Notes: generated by a model from the letters alone, not told the origin. A stretch of DNA of 64,000 nucleotides from Cordia subcordata (GCA_028554755.1 JAPTOF010000011.1:3128501-3192500); one strand, 5' to 3'. Positions 45,391 through 59,560 are shown, numbered from the stretch's first letter. Numbers and translations are program-made.

Positions 45391-46774
45391 TCTAAACTAA
45401 CCTGAACTAAGGAGGAATAGAAGTGATCCAAGCTAAGGAAAGGTGAATGCAAAGGGATAGGAGAGGACCAAAGGTGATTGCCTATTGCTAATGGGCTCGT
45501 AATTATAGCGTTGACTTAAGACTATCTATGGCTTGGAGACTCTAATGATTAGGGTTCTCTTCTAAAGACTGCTATTAGAGTTCTCTTCTGAGGACTACTC
45601 TTATTAGTCCTATTTCATACCAAAAGTTAAGTCTCATATAATTAACTAATACTAGTCGCTTGACCTATTAACTGGGTATAAAACTAAAGATCATTCCCTA
45701 CCAGTGTATGTAATCCATGTTAGTGATTAACCTATTGATATGTTTTCACACCAAAGACTAACCCCTAAACACTATTTGCTGATAAAGTTTGATTAATCAA
45801 CAAAAAGAAAGGTCGACTCTATTCTAGGGTCTAACCAATTAGCTAGATTTAAAGCTAAAAAAGTAGGCCACCTAGAATCGACTTAGCGTAGGCTGTAACC
45901 TACGACCATACTTCATGCCAAAGACTGTTCCACTAAACTAAGCCATAGATTAAGCACAATCAATCAACATCCATAATAGTAGATATAAGCATTTAAAGCG
46001 TAAATAATAGCATATTCATTTTAGCATTTTGTTGAACACATAGACATATTTGCAACAAGGTCAGTGATCCACATAAACAATACATGTATTAAAGCCATAA
46101 ATATTCACAAATCAAACTCCATAGTCCTAAACTAGTCTGCAACATATAATGTAACCTAAATCTAACTCAATTACACATGATATTTACAAGAATAAAGAAA
46201 GGGAAAAGAAACTCCCATCAAATCATTACTTTAATCCGCTCAAATCTTGCCTAATCCATGTTACACCCACCAATCCTAGCTTGGATTTTATGGAAGTTGG
46301 TATATAGAGATGCGGTGAAATGGAAAAAGGCTTAAGGATTATTAGGGTTTAAGAAATTAGAGTTTCTCCCCTCAAAATATGCTAAAAAGGGTTTCTACAT
46401 AGCTGTCATCGGGCTTTAACGATCGCCCAAACTGATTGATCGGCAAGAACACGAGGCTAATAGGCTAAAATATCTCTTTTTCCTCTGCTCTCTAGTGTTT
46501 CTGGTCACCCCAGCGAGTTGACTAGCAAGGGTGACTGGCAGAGGCTGCAATTCTCTTCGTTTAGTTTGGTTTTTGCTCTTTAGCCCTTCTATACTTGTAC
46601 AAGCACATTGCCTTCATTAACACCTATCTAAAACATGAAAATAAGGCATTAATGCATCATTAGTGCACACAAATAGATTATCAATCATGCACAAATGCTA
46701 CATTAATGCACTAAAATAAGCATTAAACACCTCTAAACATGTAAGCAATGGATAGCATAAACACACACACATCA
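45391..46774 (-). repeat. Truncated LTR of a third Athila-type copy
   Basis: It begins AATCTAAACTAACCTGAACT, which aligns inside the LTR at about 16259, so roughly the first 200 bp are missing. It ends ACACACATCA at 46774 beside the purine tract. It has the paragraph GGTCGACTCTATTCTAGGGT and TTAGCTAGATTTAAAGC common to these LTRs. Confidence 0.75.
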
Positions 46775-48437
46775 ACATCTCCAAACCTTTTCCTTATTTG
46801 TCTCTAAGCAAGCTTAACCCAGTCCTCATGTTTTTCAAGGGTTGCTAGTTGCATTTGCCCAAAAGCATTTCAATTAACAAGGATATACAAGAGTTTGTCT
46901 CAAGCGTGTAAAGGCTACCAAAGCCCTTTTGGTTCATCCTTTCGATCACAAAAGACCTCACTTCTTCAAGAACACACCAAGCACATTTAAGCCATCACAC
47001 TACTAAGTCTCAAAGCAAATGCACACGGCTAAACATTGATCCTTTGTGCCCCCTTTATACTCATATAGCCCATTAAACATACCCTTCGCCTTTTATTCAA
47101 GAAAGCTACACACCAAAAGGAAAGAACATTGTAATGAAGTTTTTGGTGGTTGAGGCCCCCAAGTCACAGGCTTTCAACCGGTACATCTTAGCCACTTAAG
47201 GCTTTGGGTACTAGGGGAAGAGCCCCCCTCGAGCATACTAACTTGAGTTTCGCCAACCACCTTATTACATAAAAAAGAACAAAGGGAAAGATCAACAATT
47301 GTGTCATTATGACACTTATTCACATACTTTAACTCTTCTCTTCTTTTCTTTTTGGTTTTCTTTTATTTTTGCCTTTTTGATTTTTTATCTTTTTTTTTTC
47401 CTTTTGGCACTTTTTATACATTTTTTTTCCCATATTTTTCACTTTTTTTTTCTTTTTGTAATAACACGAAATAATAAGGTATAAAGTATACCAAAAGAAC
47501 TAATCAAGGAAGGGGCATTAATATCAAAACCCTTAGAGCACATCAACTTCTCACCAACGTCGTAGGGTAACAACAAAGTACATTCCTAAAGTTGCTCACT
47601 CCCCATAGCTTTCTCAAGGATTCCCCTAAAGATTTGGTTCACCGTTACACTCAAGTAACTCCTCTTAAATACATCCTTATCGTCTCCATTCCAGCAAGTG
47701 AAGAACAATAACCAACTTCTCAACCAACATCAAGATAAACATCACTTAGCAACATAAAATAAAATAAATATTAACCAATTTTGAGCTAACCAAGCAACCA
47801 AGCAAATCTACCCCACAAATAATATAAGCATGCAAGAAACAACCATACCCTAAACCTAAAGTTTGCGTGTCCTCAAGCAAATAGCATCTAAGCACGACAA
47901 CCAAGTAACATGAACACATAATAGGAATATGGTAACAGTAGAAAGGGACAAGAAAGAAATGGAAAGACACAACCTTGTATGCGTACAAATCCACAAATAC
48001 GAAAGACAAATCCGTTCGTCTATTAACCTACTTCTTAGTAGAAAGCATAAACACTCATAAAACAAAGAAGAGATTAATAGATAATGCCACACAAATCTGT
48101 ATTGGTATTTAATGTGATAGGTAATGATGTATGCAAGAGCTACAAGAATTGGTGCTGATGGAACAAAGCAAGAACAAATGAGGGAAACAAATCTAAACTA
48201 TCAAAAGCATAAATAAAGTGAAAACAATCAAATGCATAAAGAACTAAAAACCAACAAAAACTAAAGAGTGTATACAATCTTAGGGTGCCTCTTAAGTAGT
48301 GTTGGATTTAACACCCACAGTAGGGTACCAATGTTAGAATAAACATAATGCTCCTTCTCTAAAAAGTCCCACCCTAATATATCAAATGCAGATGTGTGCT
48401 CAAGTGTGGTAGGTATTATGTGTAAATGTGAGATTGT
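46775..48437 (-). mobile_element. Interior of the third Athila-type copy, 3' part only
   Basis: It has the same order as 18314-20070: purine tract, T-rich block on the plus strand (47335-47455), second purine tract (47843-47884), then a frame at 48261-48479 with FDILGWDFLEKEH that parallels FDSSGWNLEKG in the pol-less element. It therefore belongs to the pol-less type. It breaks off near 48437. Phe-rich frames at 47299-47484 are reading shadows of the T-rich block. Confidence 0.65.
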
Positions 48438-48590
48438 TGGATTTAATATGCTATTACCATATTCAAGATTAGATTTCAAATATTAAATTTAAATCCATAA
48501 TCTATACATGGTAGCAGAATATAGCATAATAACATGTTATACATATAAGAATCAATGCAAAATACATAAAGCACATTTTTAGGCAATCAT
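48438..48590. other. Unclassified AT-rich piece between two element fragments
   Basis: It begins TGTTGGATTTAATATGC, which looks like the start of a copia LTR, but no partner is present in the window. Confidence 0.3.
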
Positions 48591-50095
48591 TGGAGAACTT
48601 TCACACGATCTTTTACCCACTCTCTTACCAACTTCCTAAAACCCTAATCCATCTCTCAGCCACCTTACACATACATAAACACACACATATACACTAGGAA
48701 TCAAGCATCTAGGAGGATCACACACTTGGAATTGGGGCTCATGTTCATCGATTATAAAGAGATGGCTAAGGATAAAAGGGTAGCCTCTTTGTCTCTCTTT
48801 TATCCTAAGTTAATCTTTGTTTAATTAGAGCATGTAAGGTGATTTACACTTGTATTATGGATTGATTACTACTTTATTGTAATGGGCACTTGATGGATTT
48901 AGATATATATGCTTTGTTCTCAAGTTTTCTATGGCTATTTTACATACATATCTACGTGTTTGATAAAATGCCTTAATGAAGTTGCATATAAATATTGAAG
49001 CCTATTTTGCTATTAACCATTTCTAGATCATTATATAAGCATGTCTATATGTTTGTGTAGTGATTATATGAAGTGGGTTTTGTGTTCATGCATGTCTATG
49101 TGTGTGATTACATGTTTAATAACAAGATTAGCTTTGATTGCAAACATGTCCAGTGCTATTGCTTAAATTGGTCTAATCTAAACATATCTATGTGTTTATT
49201 AGTAGGATATGTCAATATATTCTAAAATGCCATGCCCTAGATGTGTATGTCTTTACACTTTAATGTTAATTCCCACTATGTGATGGATGATTGGTGGTGT
49301 ATAATTAATGGCTAGCCTAGATGGAGTCTTCTTTGTCTTTAAACCCAGCCAATAGGTTTCAGGTTAGGTTAATCAACCTTATACGGACTAGGTCTTGGCT
49401 TTAAACCCAGCCAATGGTTTAGATACAAGGGTTAGATTGATCTAAGTCACTTAGAACCTTAACTTGCTAACCCTAAAACCCTAAGTCATAAAGACCACAT
49501 GTCATGGCTCTAGGAGTCGATGCCGAGGGATGGACTCACACTGAGGCTTAGGGTATGTTTAGGAGGTCACTTTGGAGTCTCCTTTGGCTTTAAACCCAGT
49601 CAATCGGTTTCGGGTTAGGTTAGTCGACCTTAGACGGACTAGGTCTTGGCTTTAAACCTATCCAATGGTTTAAATGCTTGGATTAGATTGATCTACATCA
49701 CCTAGAATCTTAACTATCTAGCCCTAAAACCTTAAGTCATAAAGACCATATGTTGTGGCTTTTGGAGTCTGGCACTTAGGGATGGACACGCATTGAGGCT
49801 TAGTGTATCATTAGGAGGTCACTTACGAGTCTAGATGAGAGCAACCTAGTTTAATCCATCAAGGAACCCTAGCAAAAGCGTAGTAATTACCCATTTGAGA
49901 GTCATAATCACCCTAGTCCCCATTTTCGGTGTTAGATTCCCCTTAGATCGCTTGATTCCCCTATTTTCACACACCACACTTTTCTTTTCTTATCTTTAAA
50001 GAAGGTTTACTTTTCTTGAGCTCTCCTCAAACCAAAAAACCAAAAAGATTGTAGTTTCGGTCAACTTCCCAAGAATTCTCTCTCTTTCTCTCTCT
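48591..50095 (+). repeat. Truncated plus-strand Athila-type LTR
   Basis: It follows the other LTRs from the R/U5 part (compare AGGATCACACACTTGG and the conserved GTCTTGGCTTTAAACCCAGC) to about 50095, but lacks both ends. A 251-bp tandem duplication lies at 49322-49824. Confidence 0.7.
49322..49824 (+). repeat. 251-bp tandem duplication inside the LTR
   Basis: TGGAGTCTTCTTTGTCTTTA at 49322 recurs as TGGAGTCTCCTTTGGCTTTA at 49573. The units stay alignable to GGAGGTCACTT at 49572 and 49824, with numerous differences, so the duplication is old. Confidence 0.85.
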
Positions 50096-51100
50096 CTTTC
50101 TTTTTTCATTTTTTGATCTTTTTTTCAAATAAATAATCTGAAAACACCAACTAATAAGCAACTAGAAAATATTAACTCACATGTCCCATGTACCAAATAT
50201 AACAAACACAAAAACCATTTGAACAACCCTAACCTGTAAACTTAACATCCACATTATCCTCAATAAGGAAATGAAAAATTAACTCAACCATAAGAAAATC
50301 AAATAAAGACAATCATGAAAGAAAATAACAAACAAGCAAGCCACAAGCAAGATAAGAATGCAAATGAAAGGAACATAATACTTCCTTAAAAGGCTAAGTG
50401 TTCTCGATGTCATGTTCTTCTTCTTTCTCAAATTCTTGAGATACACAATCATGTGAATTGTAAGAAGGAACTACTCATTTTGCTTTTTTTTTTCCTCTTT
50501 AGCACCATCTCAGCTACCTAAATAAATGAAGAAATTGGTGGGGAGTTCCCCAGGAATTCCTCGATAGGACCAAACTCCACAATGAAATTTTTCAAGAAAG
50601 GTATAAAAATTTTCTCATAATGGTGAAATAGAATTATGCTTATATGTGTTCTGCCTTATTGAAACATCTAATATCTCCTATTCATGAATGACAAGATGTG
50701 TTAGAAAGAGGCTAGGTTTCTTTTCTAGGTTGGAAGTGGTAATGATAGTATCTTATACCTGAACCGGTGGCTCACTTTTTCTAAGTAATGGGGAAAAGGA
50801 CCAAACCATGTCACACTTTGAGGTTCTCTTTGAAATAAGGTATGGAAAGGAGCCACTATGAAGAAGTTTCAGGAGTTACAAAGGAAGCTTCGAACTCATA
50901 TTAGTCATGGGTTGAGAATGAGAATTTAATGAATATAGAGAACCTATCCAATTTTTACTGTATGATAGTTGGGCTGTTCACCGCCTAGTTGAACCTACCG
51001 TCTTTTTTTTGGGTCAGTCTTAGCAATGTAGTTAATCCAACGATAAACCCAATCTGAATTATAGAGCTATGACACAATCAAACCCAAACGAACAAAAAAG
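50096..51100. other. Unrecognised DNA, probably old element interior
   Basis: 50110-50400 resembles the A-rich 3' non-coding part of the Athila-type copies. 50401-51000 has short minus-strand words (FLKNFIVEFGPIEEFLGNSP) without any frame or family I can name. Confidence 0.3.
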
Positions 51101-51220
51101 AATATGAGGATGATGTCAAGTCATCATGCCCTTTACGCCTTGGGCAATACATATGCTATAATGGCCAAGACAAAGGGTCACAATCCCAAAATGGTAAGCT
51201 AACCCCAAAAACCCGTCCTC
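51101..51220 (+). pseudogene. rrn16: Plastid 16S rRNA fragment (3' half), nuclear copy
   Basis: GAGGATGATGTCAAGTCATC, the following CATGCCCTTTACGCCTTGGG and GCTAACCCCAAAAACCCGTC match plastid 16S rRNA around its last third, with many transitions. It is only about 120 bp, so it is a degraded piece. Direction is that of rRNA sense on the plus strand. Confidence 0.85.
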
Positions 51221-51228
51221 TTTCTGCC

Positions 51229-51306
51229 TCTACGTGGCATTGCTCCGTCAGGCTTTCGCCTATTGCAAAAAATTCCCCACTGTAGTCTCCCGTAGGAGTC
51301 TAGGCA

Positions 51307-51339
<33 letters not shown>

Positions 51340-51405
51340 TGAACCAGCTACTGATCATCACTTAGTAAGCTATTGCCTCACTAACTAACCAATCAAATGC
51401 AAGAA
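51229..51405 (-). pseudogene. rrn16: Plastid 16S rRNA fragment (5' part), inverted
   Basis: CATTGCTCCGTCAGGCTTTC, CTCCCGTAGGAGTCTAGG and GTGTCTCAGTCCCAGTGTGG are the complement of the 5' domain of 16S rRNA. It follows the sense 3' piece after only 8 bp, so two non-adjacent parts of the gene were joined in opposite directions. The right border is gradual near 51405. Confidence 0.85.
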
Positions 51406-51999
51406 GAAACTCTTATGTTCAGTTATGTAGTAAAGGTGGAATTTAGAAACAACCATCAACTCTAGCCCCAAAAGAACCAAATTCTGTAGGTCAAATCTTT
51501 GATGACTCCATCATCTATGATTGAGTTGCAAAAACTTCTAGATACGTATCCTACATCTGAACACTACTATTATATGTTAAATGAGACCAAAAATACAAAA
51601 TAGGTAGAAATGTTGTGTATCCCAATGGAGGAAATAACAATGTGGAAAATAAGACAAGAATTCTCTACAATAACACTATAAAACAATTGAAGGGATGTGG
51701 CACAACTTGGTTAAATCAAGTAAGGAATAGAGGGATGTAATAGATGGTGATTTATGTTTTTATGATTTTTACTTATGACACTTATGAAGATCAACCAAAA
51801 AAAAAAGAATAGGCCTTATGATTACTACATATTCCATTAATAACATTCCCTTGAGATGTTACTACGTATTTTGCTTGTGTTTCACCTTTCCTAATTAGAA
51901 ATCATATAGGAATTTCTTATAAGTAGATTTATTGGATTGCTTTCTCCATAGTGTTTGGTCAGAATTCCCTTTTGAATTTGCGTCAGTGATTCCACTATT
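51406..51999. other. DNA between the two plastid pieces
   Basis: I could not assign this part. It may be further plastid sequence, because it lies between two plastid-derived pieces, but no gene is readable. Confidence 0.3.
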
Positions 52000-52900
<901 letters not shown>

Positions 52901-53703
52901 GTATTTTGTATATGACCGACTCACGAGAATCTCTGAGTGATCAAGCATATTGATTGGATAGATAATTGAATTTTTTTATAGAAGAAGGGAAAGGGGAAAA
53001 AGAATTTCTTTTCGGCAACCTTTAGTCAAGAATATATTGTCTCTATTTCATAGAGATAAGATAATTGGTAAAGGGTATGGATTAGATCAAATGGGGAATA
53101 GGGGTTGTAGTAGATTGTTGCTCTCTATTGAGAACTAATGGAATGAACAAAACATACAGTGAGTATTGTATAAACTAGGAGTAAGTTGGGCTTTCTTAAG
53201 ACCCAAGCCTTGTCTTTCGACCTTCTAAGCCTAAACCTTTTAGACTTAGGGCCATAGACTTCTTAAGTCCAAGACTTATTTTAGAATTAAATCCTTATTT
53301 AGTTCTTAATGTATTTAGTTTATGATTTAATTCAAACCTCATCTCTGGTGCTAGCTGAAAATAGTTGAAATTAAATCCTTGACAATAAATTAATAATTAA
53401 CGTCAAATATTTAATTCTAAATTAAATATTCAGATACCTTAATTAAATAATGGCATCTTTAATTCTTAATTAAATATAATAGGTCAATCTTACAACAAAA
53501 CACTTAACCTTATGCGTGACTCTATAGGTTCAAACTTAACCTGGTAACGCAAGGACAATCCTCATACTAATTATAGGTACCATCTAGCAATAGTTCTTGA
53601 TGTCTGGATAAGACGAATAATTGTAAGGAAACTATCAACTAACTAGGGCACTATAGTAGATTCCCTATGACCCTCGATGTTCCCGAATAATACTAAAGGC
53701 ATG
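52901..53703. other. Unassigned DNA between the plastid piece and the next Athila copy
   Basis: AT-rich without readable frames. 53160-53700 has the look of an LTR but no partner is present. Confidence 0.3.
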
Positions 53704-53708
53704 GTCAA

Positions 53709-55383
53709 TGATGCGTGAAAAACCAAGCTTTACACCCACAAGTGCACAAGCCATGCATATAGTAGTAGGAAAGAACTGGATCGTTCTTCCACAGAGAGGC
53801 AAACTACAGATGATTCTAAGAGATCTGTATCCTAGAAAGCTAAGTTAAGTCCTAAACTACCATTTTTGTAATTTTTCCTTTGGATTGAATGGAGTCCAGT
53901 ATGAAAATAAACTAAAACAATCTACAAAACAAAATTGTGTGTGTGATGGAAGGTGTCCAATTAAGCTAAGGGGAAATTAACTCTAATAGAAAAGGCTAGG
54001 GTGACTTACACTTGATTATGGAGTTGGTCGTTATACTCTAGAATTAGGGTTAGTTGATGGATTTTAAGCTCTCTTTTAGAATTCCTAATTTAATTACCTT
54101 ATTATCCTTTAAGCCTCAGTGAAATTATATCCCTAGGTGGATCCTCCCTGGAGTATAACTTTGTCCTTGTGATTTATGGCTTTCAAGCCAACTAATTAAG
54201 GCTTCTAGTGATGTAGATTGAATCTACCCTAGTGTTTAAACCATTAGCTGTGTTTAAAACTAAGACCTAGTCCATCTAAGGTCGATTAAACTAAGCCAGA
54301 CACCTATTAGCTGGATTTAAAGCTAAATAAAGATAACTAAGCCTAATCTTTAATTAAGCACCATCAATCATGCATCACAATAGTGGATTAACCATTTAAA
54401 GCACAAACCAATACATGTTCTTCATAGAAACCCCCAAAAAACACATAGCCATGCTTAAATGAAGGTATAAAAGTGTTTAATAGCCAAAATGTATCAAGAT
54501 AATATATACTTCATCATTGAGGCATATAAACAAACATATAAACATGAATGAATATAGCCATTAAAACTCATAAAAACCAAAACATATGTTAATCCATCAA
54601 AATAACCCATATATAGAGCATAAAAATCTAACCTATAATCAAAGCGTTAATCACCCTAATAAGATCTGCTCATACATGGAATGAAAGCTTCCCCGTATCC
54701 TAGCAAAATCTTCAAAACCTTGATCTAAATCTCCAATACAAGTTGTTGATTCCTCAAAGCTAGCTTGATTCTATGTGTAGATGTGTATGGAAGAGTGTGT
54801 GTGAGGTGGGTGAAAGAGGTGGGCAATTAGGGTTTATCGGGTCTGTAAATAGAGGCTGAAGAGTTAATCAAAATGGCTGAAAAATGCGTATCTATAGATT
54901 TCTCAGTGGCACAGCTGATCCATCTAGCCGGTTGACCAATACCCTTAATCAGTACACACTGGGACATTCTAGTTCCATCAATCGACCTACTCAATCAACC
55001 AGTACTAGGCCTTTGCTCGACCAGTAATCAACTTGAGCTCTCTAGTCATACTAATCGACCGGCAATTCTTTTAGGCTTAACTAATTGTCCATTTTGCCTT
55101 TATTCTTTAATCTTTTAGCTTTTGATCTTCAACTCTTCATTCCTACTCTATCGTTCTTCATCACCCAAATACATTCAAGCTCTTTTATACCCCAATTCTC
55201 ACCTATAACACAAAATCATGCATTTAGTGTAACATTTGGTCACTACACTCAACAATGAACAATTAAAACCAAATATGCACAATTATCATGTAAATGCCAT
55301 ACTAATGCATCCTATAAAGCCCAAAACACCTCCAAATAAGTGTAAAACCATCAATATGAACATACTTGTTCCAATAGAAATCA
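53709..55383 (-). repeat. 3' LTR of the pol-bearing Athila copy
   Basis: It is 1675 bp, starts TGATGCGTGAAAAACC and ends AGAAATCA, followed by the complement of the purine tract (GCATCCCCAAACCTTCTCC). It has a cluster of GTTGACC/TCGACC words at 54915-55065. Confidence 0.8.
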
Positions 55384-56800
55384 GCATCCCCAAACCTTCT
55401 CCTTGCTTGGAGGCCAATCCTAACATTATGTTCATGATGCTAAAAAGGTTGCTAATTGCCTTGACTCAATGCCTTTTCAACATCAAGGGGTACATGGGGT
55501 CATTTCTATCATGTCTAAACCTCCCCAACCTCTTTAGGTCCTCCTTGCCATCACAAGGGTTCTCATTTCCTTAAAAACTCACCAAGCTTGTTTTAAACCA
55601 CCACAATGCTAAGTTTTGTAGCAAACTTACACTCAGGGTCTTGATACTTCATGGCCCCATCATCTCTTATGGCTCCCTTTAATACACAATTTTCCCTTAA
55701 ATACAATAAAAAGGAAAAATACATAATGGCTCACATTTTGATGCAAAGAGCCTTATTCACAATACAACGGAATAACAAAGAAACACTCGAGTCAAATTGA
55801 CGTTGTTTCACTTGACACTTATTCAAAAACTTCACTTTCTTCGTCTCTTTTCTTCTTTTTCCTTTTTTTGTTGCCTTCTGCCTTTTGTTTCCTTTTCTTT
55901 TTGCAATACATAACATAAAACAATAGAATAAAACATGAAGGGCTGAAGTATACCAAAGACAACTGTTTCGAGGAAGGGGCACTCATATCAAAACCCTTAA
56001 TGAATGACCGCTTCTCCCCAAATCTATGGGGTAACAATAAGATAGGTTCTAAGGGCATTCACTCCCCACAGTTCTTTTGAGGAATCTCCTAAAGACTTGT
56101 TTGGCTTCTACAATCAAGTCACTCCCTACAATAGTCCCTTATTATCTCCATTTCATGAAGTCAATAACAAAGACCAACCCTTCATCCAAAATGAAGATAA
56201 ATAACTCAAATATGCATAAAAATTGAAAAAATTTAATCATTTTGAGAAAATAATGCCAATCTACCCTTTATAAGCATGAAAACAAAACTAAACTTTCACA
56301 CCCTTAAGCCTAAACTTTGCTTGTCCTCAAGCAAATAGAAACTAAGCATAACAAGAAATCACACAATTATAGACATGTAAGAGGAATGTGGAAGGGTAGA
56401 GAAAATAGGGACAAGAGGGGAAAGGATAGACACAACCTTTAATCTTTAAAGTCATCATATGCCGATGATCAATTGATCATCTACTAACATGTTTTCCAAC
56501 AAACCACAAACACTCACAAGGCACAAAATAGGTTAGTAGATATTGCCAAGCAAGCTTGAATTGGCATGAGCAAATGATAAACAAGGTGCATTCAAAGGAG
56601 AATGTAGAAACGGCGGAGATCAACACTCTTAAAGCTTAGAAAGAAAACAAATAAAAGGAAAAAAAACAACAAAGACAAATATTACCAAAAATCTAGGTTT
56701 CCTCCTAGTAGCGCTAACCACCACGTAGTCAGCCATGATCACTATTCATCATTCATCATAGATAGGATCTTAAATCTCAATGGATTCCATACCAACCAAA
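55384..56800 (-). other. 3' non-coding region of the pol-bearing Athila copy
   Basis: It holds the LTR-proximal purine tract (55384-55410), the T-rich block on the plus strand (55845-55905) and a second purine tract (56298-56337). This is the same order as in the other copies. Lys-rich frames at 55731-56058 are reading shadows. Confidence 0.65.
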
Positions 56801-56832
56801 ACTAGACTCGACTCAAGTACATGCTTCAGGCA

Positions 56833-57720
56833 TTAGCCATTCACAGTCAACTCTCGACCATCCTTCAAATCTTTGATCTTCACATCTCCAGAAAGGGAGG
56901 CTTCAATCATCTCACATGGACCATCCCAATGTGTCTTCAACTTACCTGGAAAGAGCTTCAATCTAGAATTAAACAACCAAACTCTACCAGTAAGAGAGAA
57001 AGATTTACTAAGTATATGGCTATCATGCATTTTCTCCATCCTATCTTTATAGAGCTTGGCATTGTCATTGTCTCAAATATGCTCCTCTAACTTAGTTAAG
57101 TCAAGCTTTCTCTTCTCACGTGCTCTAGCCATATCAAAAGGGCTTTGATAGCCCAACATGTTTTATGCTCTAACTCGACAAGCAAGTGGCAAGCCTTCCC
57201 ATACACTAATCTATATGAGGACATGGCAATGAAAGTCATATATACAGTACAATAAGCCTACAATGTATTAGGCAATCTAGAAGACCAATCTCTCCTATCA
57301 AGCCTAATTGTTTTCTATAAAATGGACTTAATCTCTTTACTGAATTTCTCAACCTGTCCACTAGTCTACGGGTGATATACAGTAGCAACCTTCTGTGTGA
57401 CTGAGTATTCCTAAGCAAAGCCTTAAGTGTCTTGTGGAAAAAAATGCAATCTTCTATCACTAATCAAAACTTGAGAGACCCTAAACCTAGAAAAAAATAT
57501 GCTCTTTAATAAACTTGACCATAACCTTATGGTCATTGGTTTGGATAGAAATTACCTTAACCCATTTGGACACGTAATCTACAGCTACTAAAATGTACTA
57601 TTACCTTAAGAATGGTAGGAATGGACCCATAAAATCTATTCCCCAAACATTGAAAACTCATAAGCAAGAATATGGGACAATGGCATCATGTTTCTTCTTG
57701 AAATGGACCCACAATACTGA
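56833..57720 (-). pseudogene. Athila integrase
   Basis: The C-terminal part (56833-57039) reads [20 protein letters not shown] and [18 protein letters not shown], close to the C-terminus of the integrase at 41050-41187. Upstream, [13 protein letters not shown] (about 57150-57200), TSGQVEKFSKEIKS (about 57330-57370, with the catalytic Glu) and [20 protein letters not shown] words (about 57530-57590) are found in changing frames. It is not functional. Confidence 0.8.
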
Positions 57721-58686
57721 CATCTAATACATCTCCTATAGAACTCCTAGACATCTTTAAAGAGTGTAGGGCAAAAAAACCACTTTGCAAGACCTTAGTT
57801 ATTGTGTTCTTGCCACTAAAGTAACCTTCACATCACTCTTGATGACACACACTTAATATGCTCTCGAACTCACCCTCAGACACGCACTAGCGAATCACCT
57901 AATCCACACAAACCTTGAAAAGATAAAGATCCTCCCAAAAGTAGTTCCTAACTTGTGCATGGAACCTATCTCTCTTTCTTCTCCTAATGGGAAGGCAATT
58001 GTCTTATGACAAGATAGTTCATTATATATGCATACCATAGTGTGTGATGAGACTGTATAAATAATTGTTCATCAGGGAAAGAATCACGAAAGGGGATGGA
58101 CTCACTAGGGGACTTGAAAACAAGACCAAATAGTTGGTACATTATAGAAATTCTCGCTACCCTTTCTATCTCTAATCTCTACATCAAACTCCTAAAGAAG
58201 GAGTATCCACCTAATCAAGTGTGGCTTAGACTCACGTTTGGACAACAAATACCTCAAAGATGCATGATTAGTGTACACTACCACTTTTGAACAAAGGATG
58301 TAGGATTTAAACTTATCAAGGTAGAAAACTACTACTAGAAAGGCATCATCTAGAGTCTTGCTAACATAGTAAGGGCCTATTTAGATTGGCTTTTTTTAGG
58401 AAAAAGCACCTTTTTTCCCTGAAAAGTTACATTTAATTTGTAGTAACTATTTGATTTGGCTTCCAAAAAAGCTGAAACTCTTAAAAAAAAAGCTCAAATA
58501 CAGTTTTTTAAGCCAAAATTTTTAGCTTCTTAGAAAAAGCTGTTAAAAAAATGCTTTTGAAGAAAGTCAATCTAAACGGGTCCTAAATCACATAGGGCAA
58601 CCTATTCTTGCATTGTCCTAATACAGCTCCTATGGCATGATCTGAAGTATCACACATAATCTCAAAAGAAAATTGTAATCAGGAGG
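57721..58686 (-). pseudogene. Athila HHCC and RNase H region, split by a MITE
   Basis: Short broken segments include the end of RNase H (NQVADCLSR-like position near 58020) and the RNase H words around 58250-58360 (complement of GTACACTACCACTTTTGAAC, the YTDHAALR position). A MITE lies at 58373-58583. No frame is open over the whole. Confidence 0.6.
58373..58583. mobile_element. Tourist-like (PIF/Harbinger) MITE, copy B
   Basis: It is 211 bp, starts GGGCCTATTTAGATTGGC and ends GTCAATCTAAACGGGTCC. TAA flanks both sides (58370-58372 and 58584-58586). It is the same family as 17813-18047, with matching interior words (TAACTATTTGATTTGG). Confidence 0.85.
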
Positions 58687-59560
58687 CTAGATGTTAGGGA
58701 AAGAGGATTGCAAGGATTTAAGCCTATCAAATGCTCTAACGTAGTTATCATCAAACACAAATAGAATCCTGCCTAAGAGTCTAGACAAGGGATGCGTAAT
58801 ATGATTAAAATCCTTAATGAATCTGCAATGAAAACCTGCATAGCCAAGGAAGGATCTAACATCCTTAATAGTCCTAGGAATGGGCAACTTTTTCATAATC
58901 TTAACCATGGCAAAGTCAACCTAGATATTATCAGAAGGCATAATGTGACCCAAAGCTATTCCTCTTTGTACCATAAAATGTGATTTATCCCAACTTAACA
59001 CAAGATTCATCTTAACACAACAGTCTAGCATTAAAGAAAGATTTCCATAGCATTCATCAAAATCTATCTCAAAGACTGAGAAATCATCCATAAAAATCTC
59101 CAAATTCTTCTCAATCACATCAAAGAATATAGCCATTATATATGTCTGAAAAGTGGTAGATGCATTGCAAAAACTGAAGGGCATTCTCCTATTGGCAAAC
59201 GTGCCATAAAGACAAGTAAATATGGTCTTATCCTAATCTTGGGAAAGCACAAAGATTTGATTATATTCCAAAAACCCATCTAAGAAATAATAGTAACCAT
59301 GTCCAGCTACTCTATCCAAAATCTGATCAAGAAAAGGCAATAGGAATGATCTTTCCTCGTCCTAGAGTTGAGCTTCCTATAATCTATGCACATCCTCCAC
59401 CCTGTGGGGGTACGTGTAAGAATAAGCTCACCTTTATCTTTCTCAACTACTGTGACCTTAGACTTCTTAGTTACAACCTGGACTAGATTGACCCACTCAT
59501 TATCAAAAATTAGGTAAATGATACTGGCATCTAAAAGCTTAATGACCTTCTTGTGCACTA
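58687..59560 (-). pseudogene. Athila reverse transcriptase
   Basis: In order on the minus strand: PTGWRMCIDYRKLNSRTRKD (59307-59558), MPFSFCNASTTFQTYIMAIF with FMDDFSVF (58921-59184), then IPRTIKDVRSFLGYAGFHCR (58687-58908). The FMDD active site with both Asp residues is present. Stops and frame changes separate the three parts. This is the only gypsy-type RT in the window. Confidence 0.9.

Noticed and set aside
47299..47484. Phe-rich frame
   Set aside because: It is the T-rich strand of the conserved A-rich block in the 3' region of an Athila-type copy.
51101..51405. Functional rRNA gene
   Set aside because: Only two short, diverged pieces in opposite directions are present.
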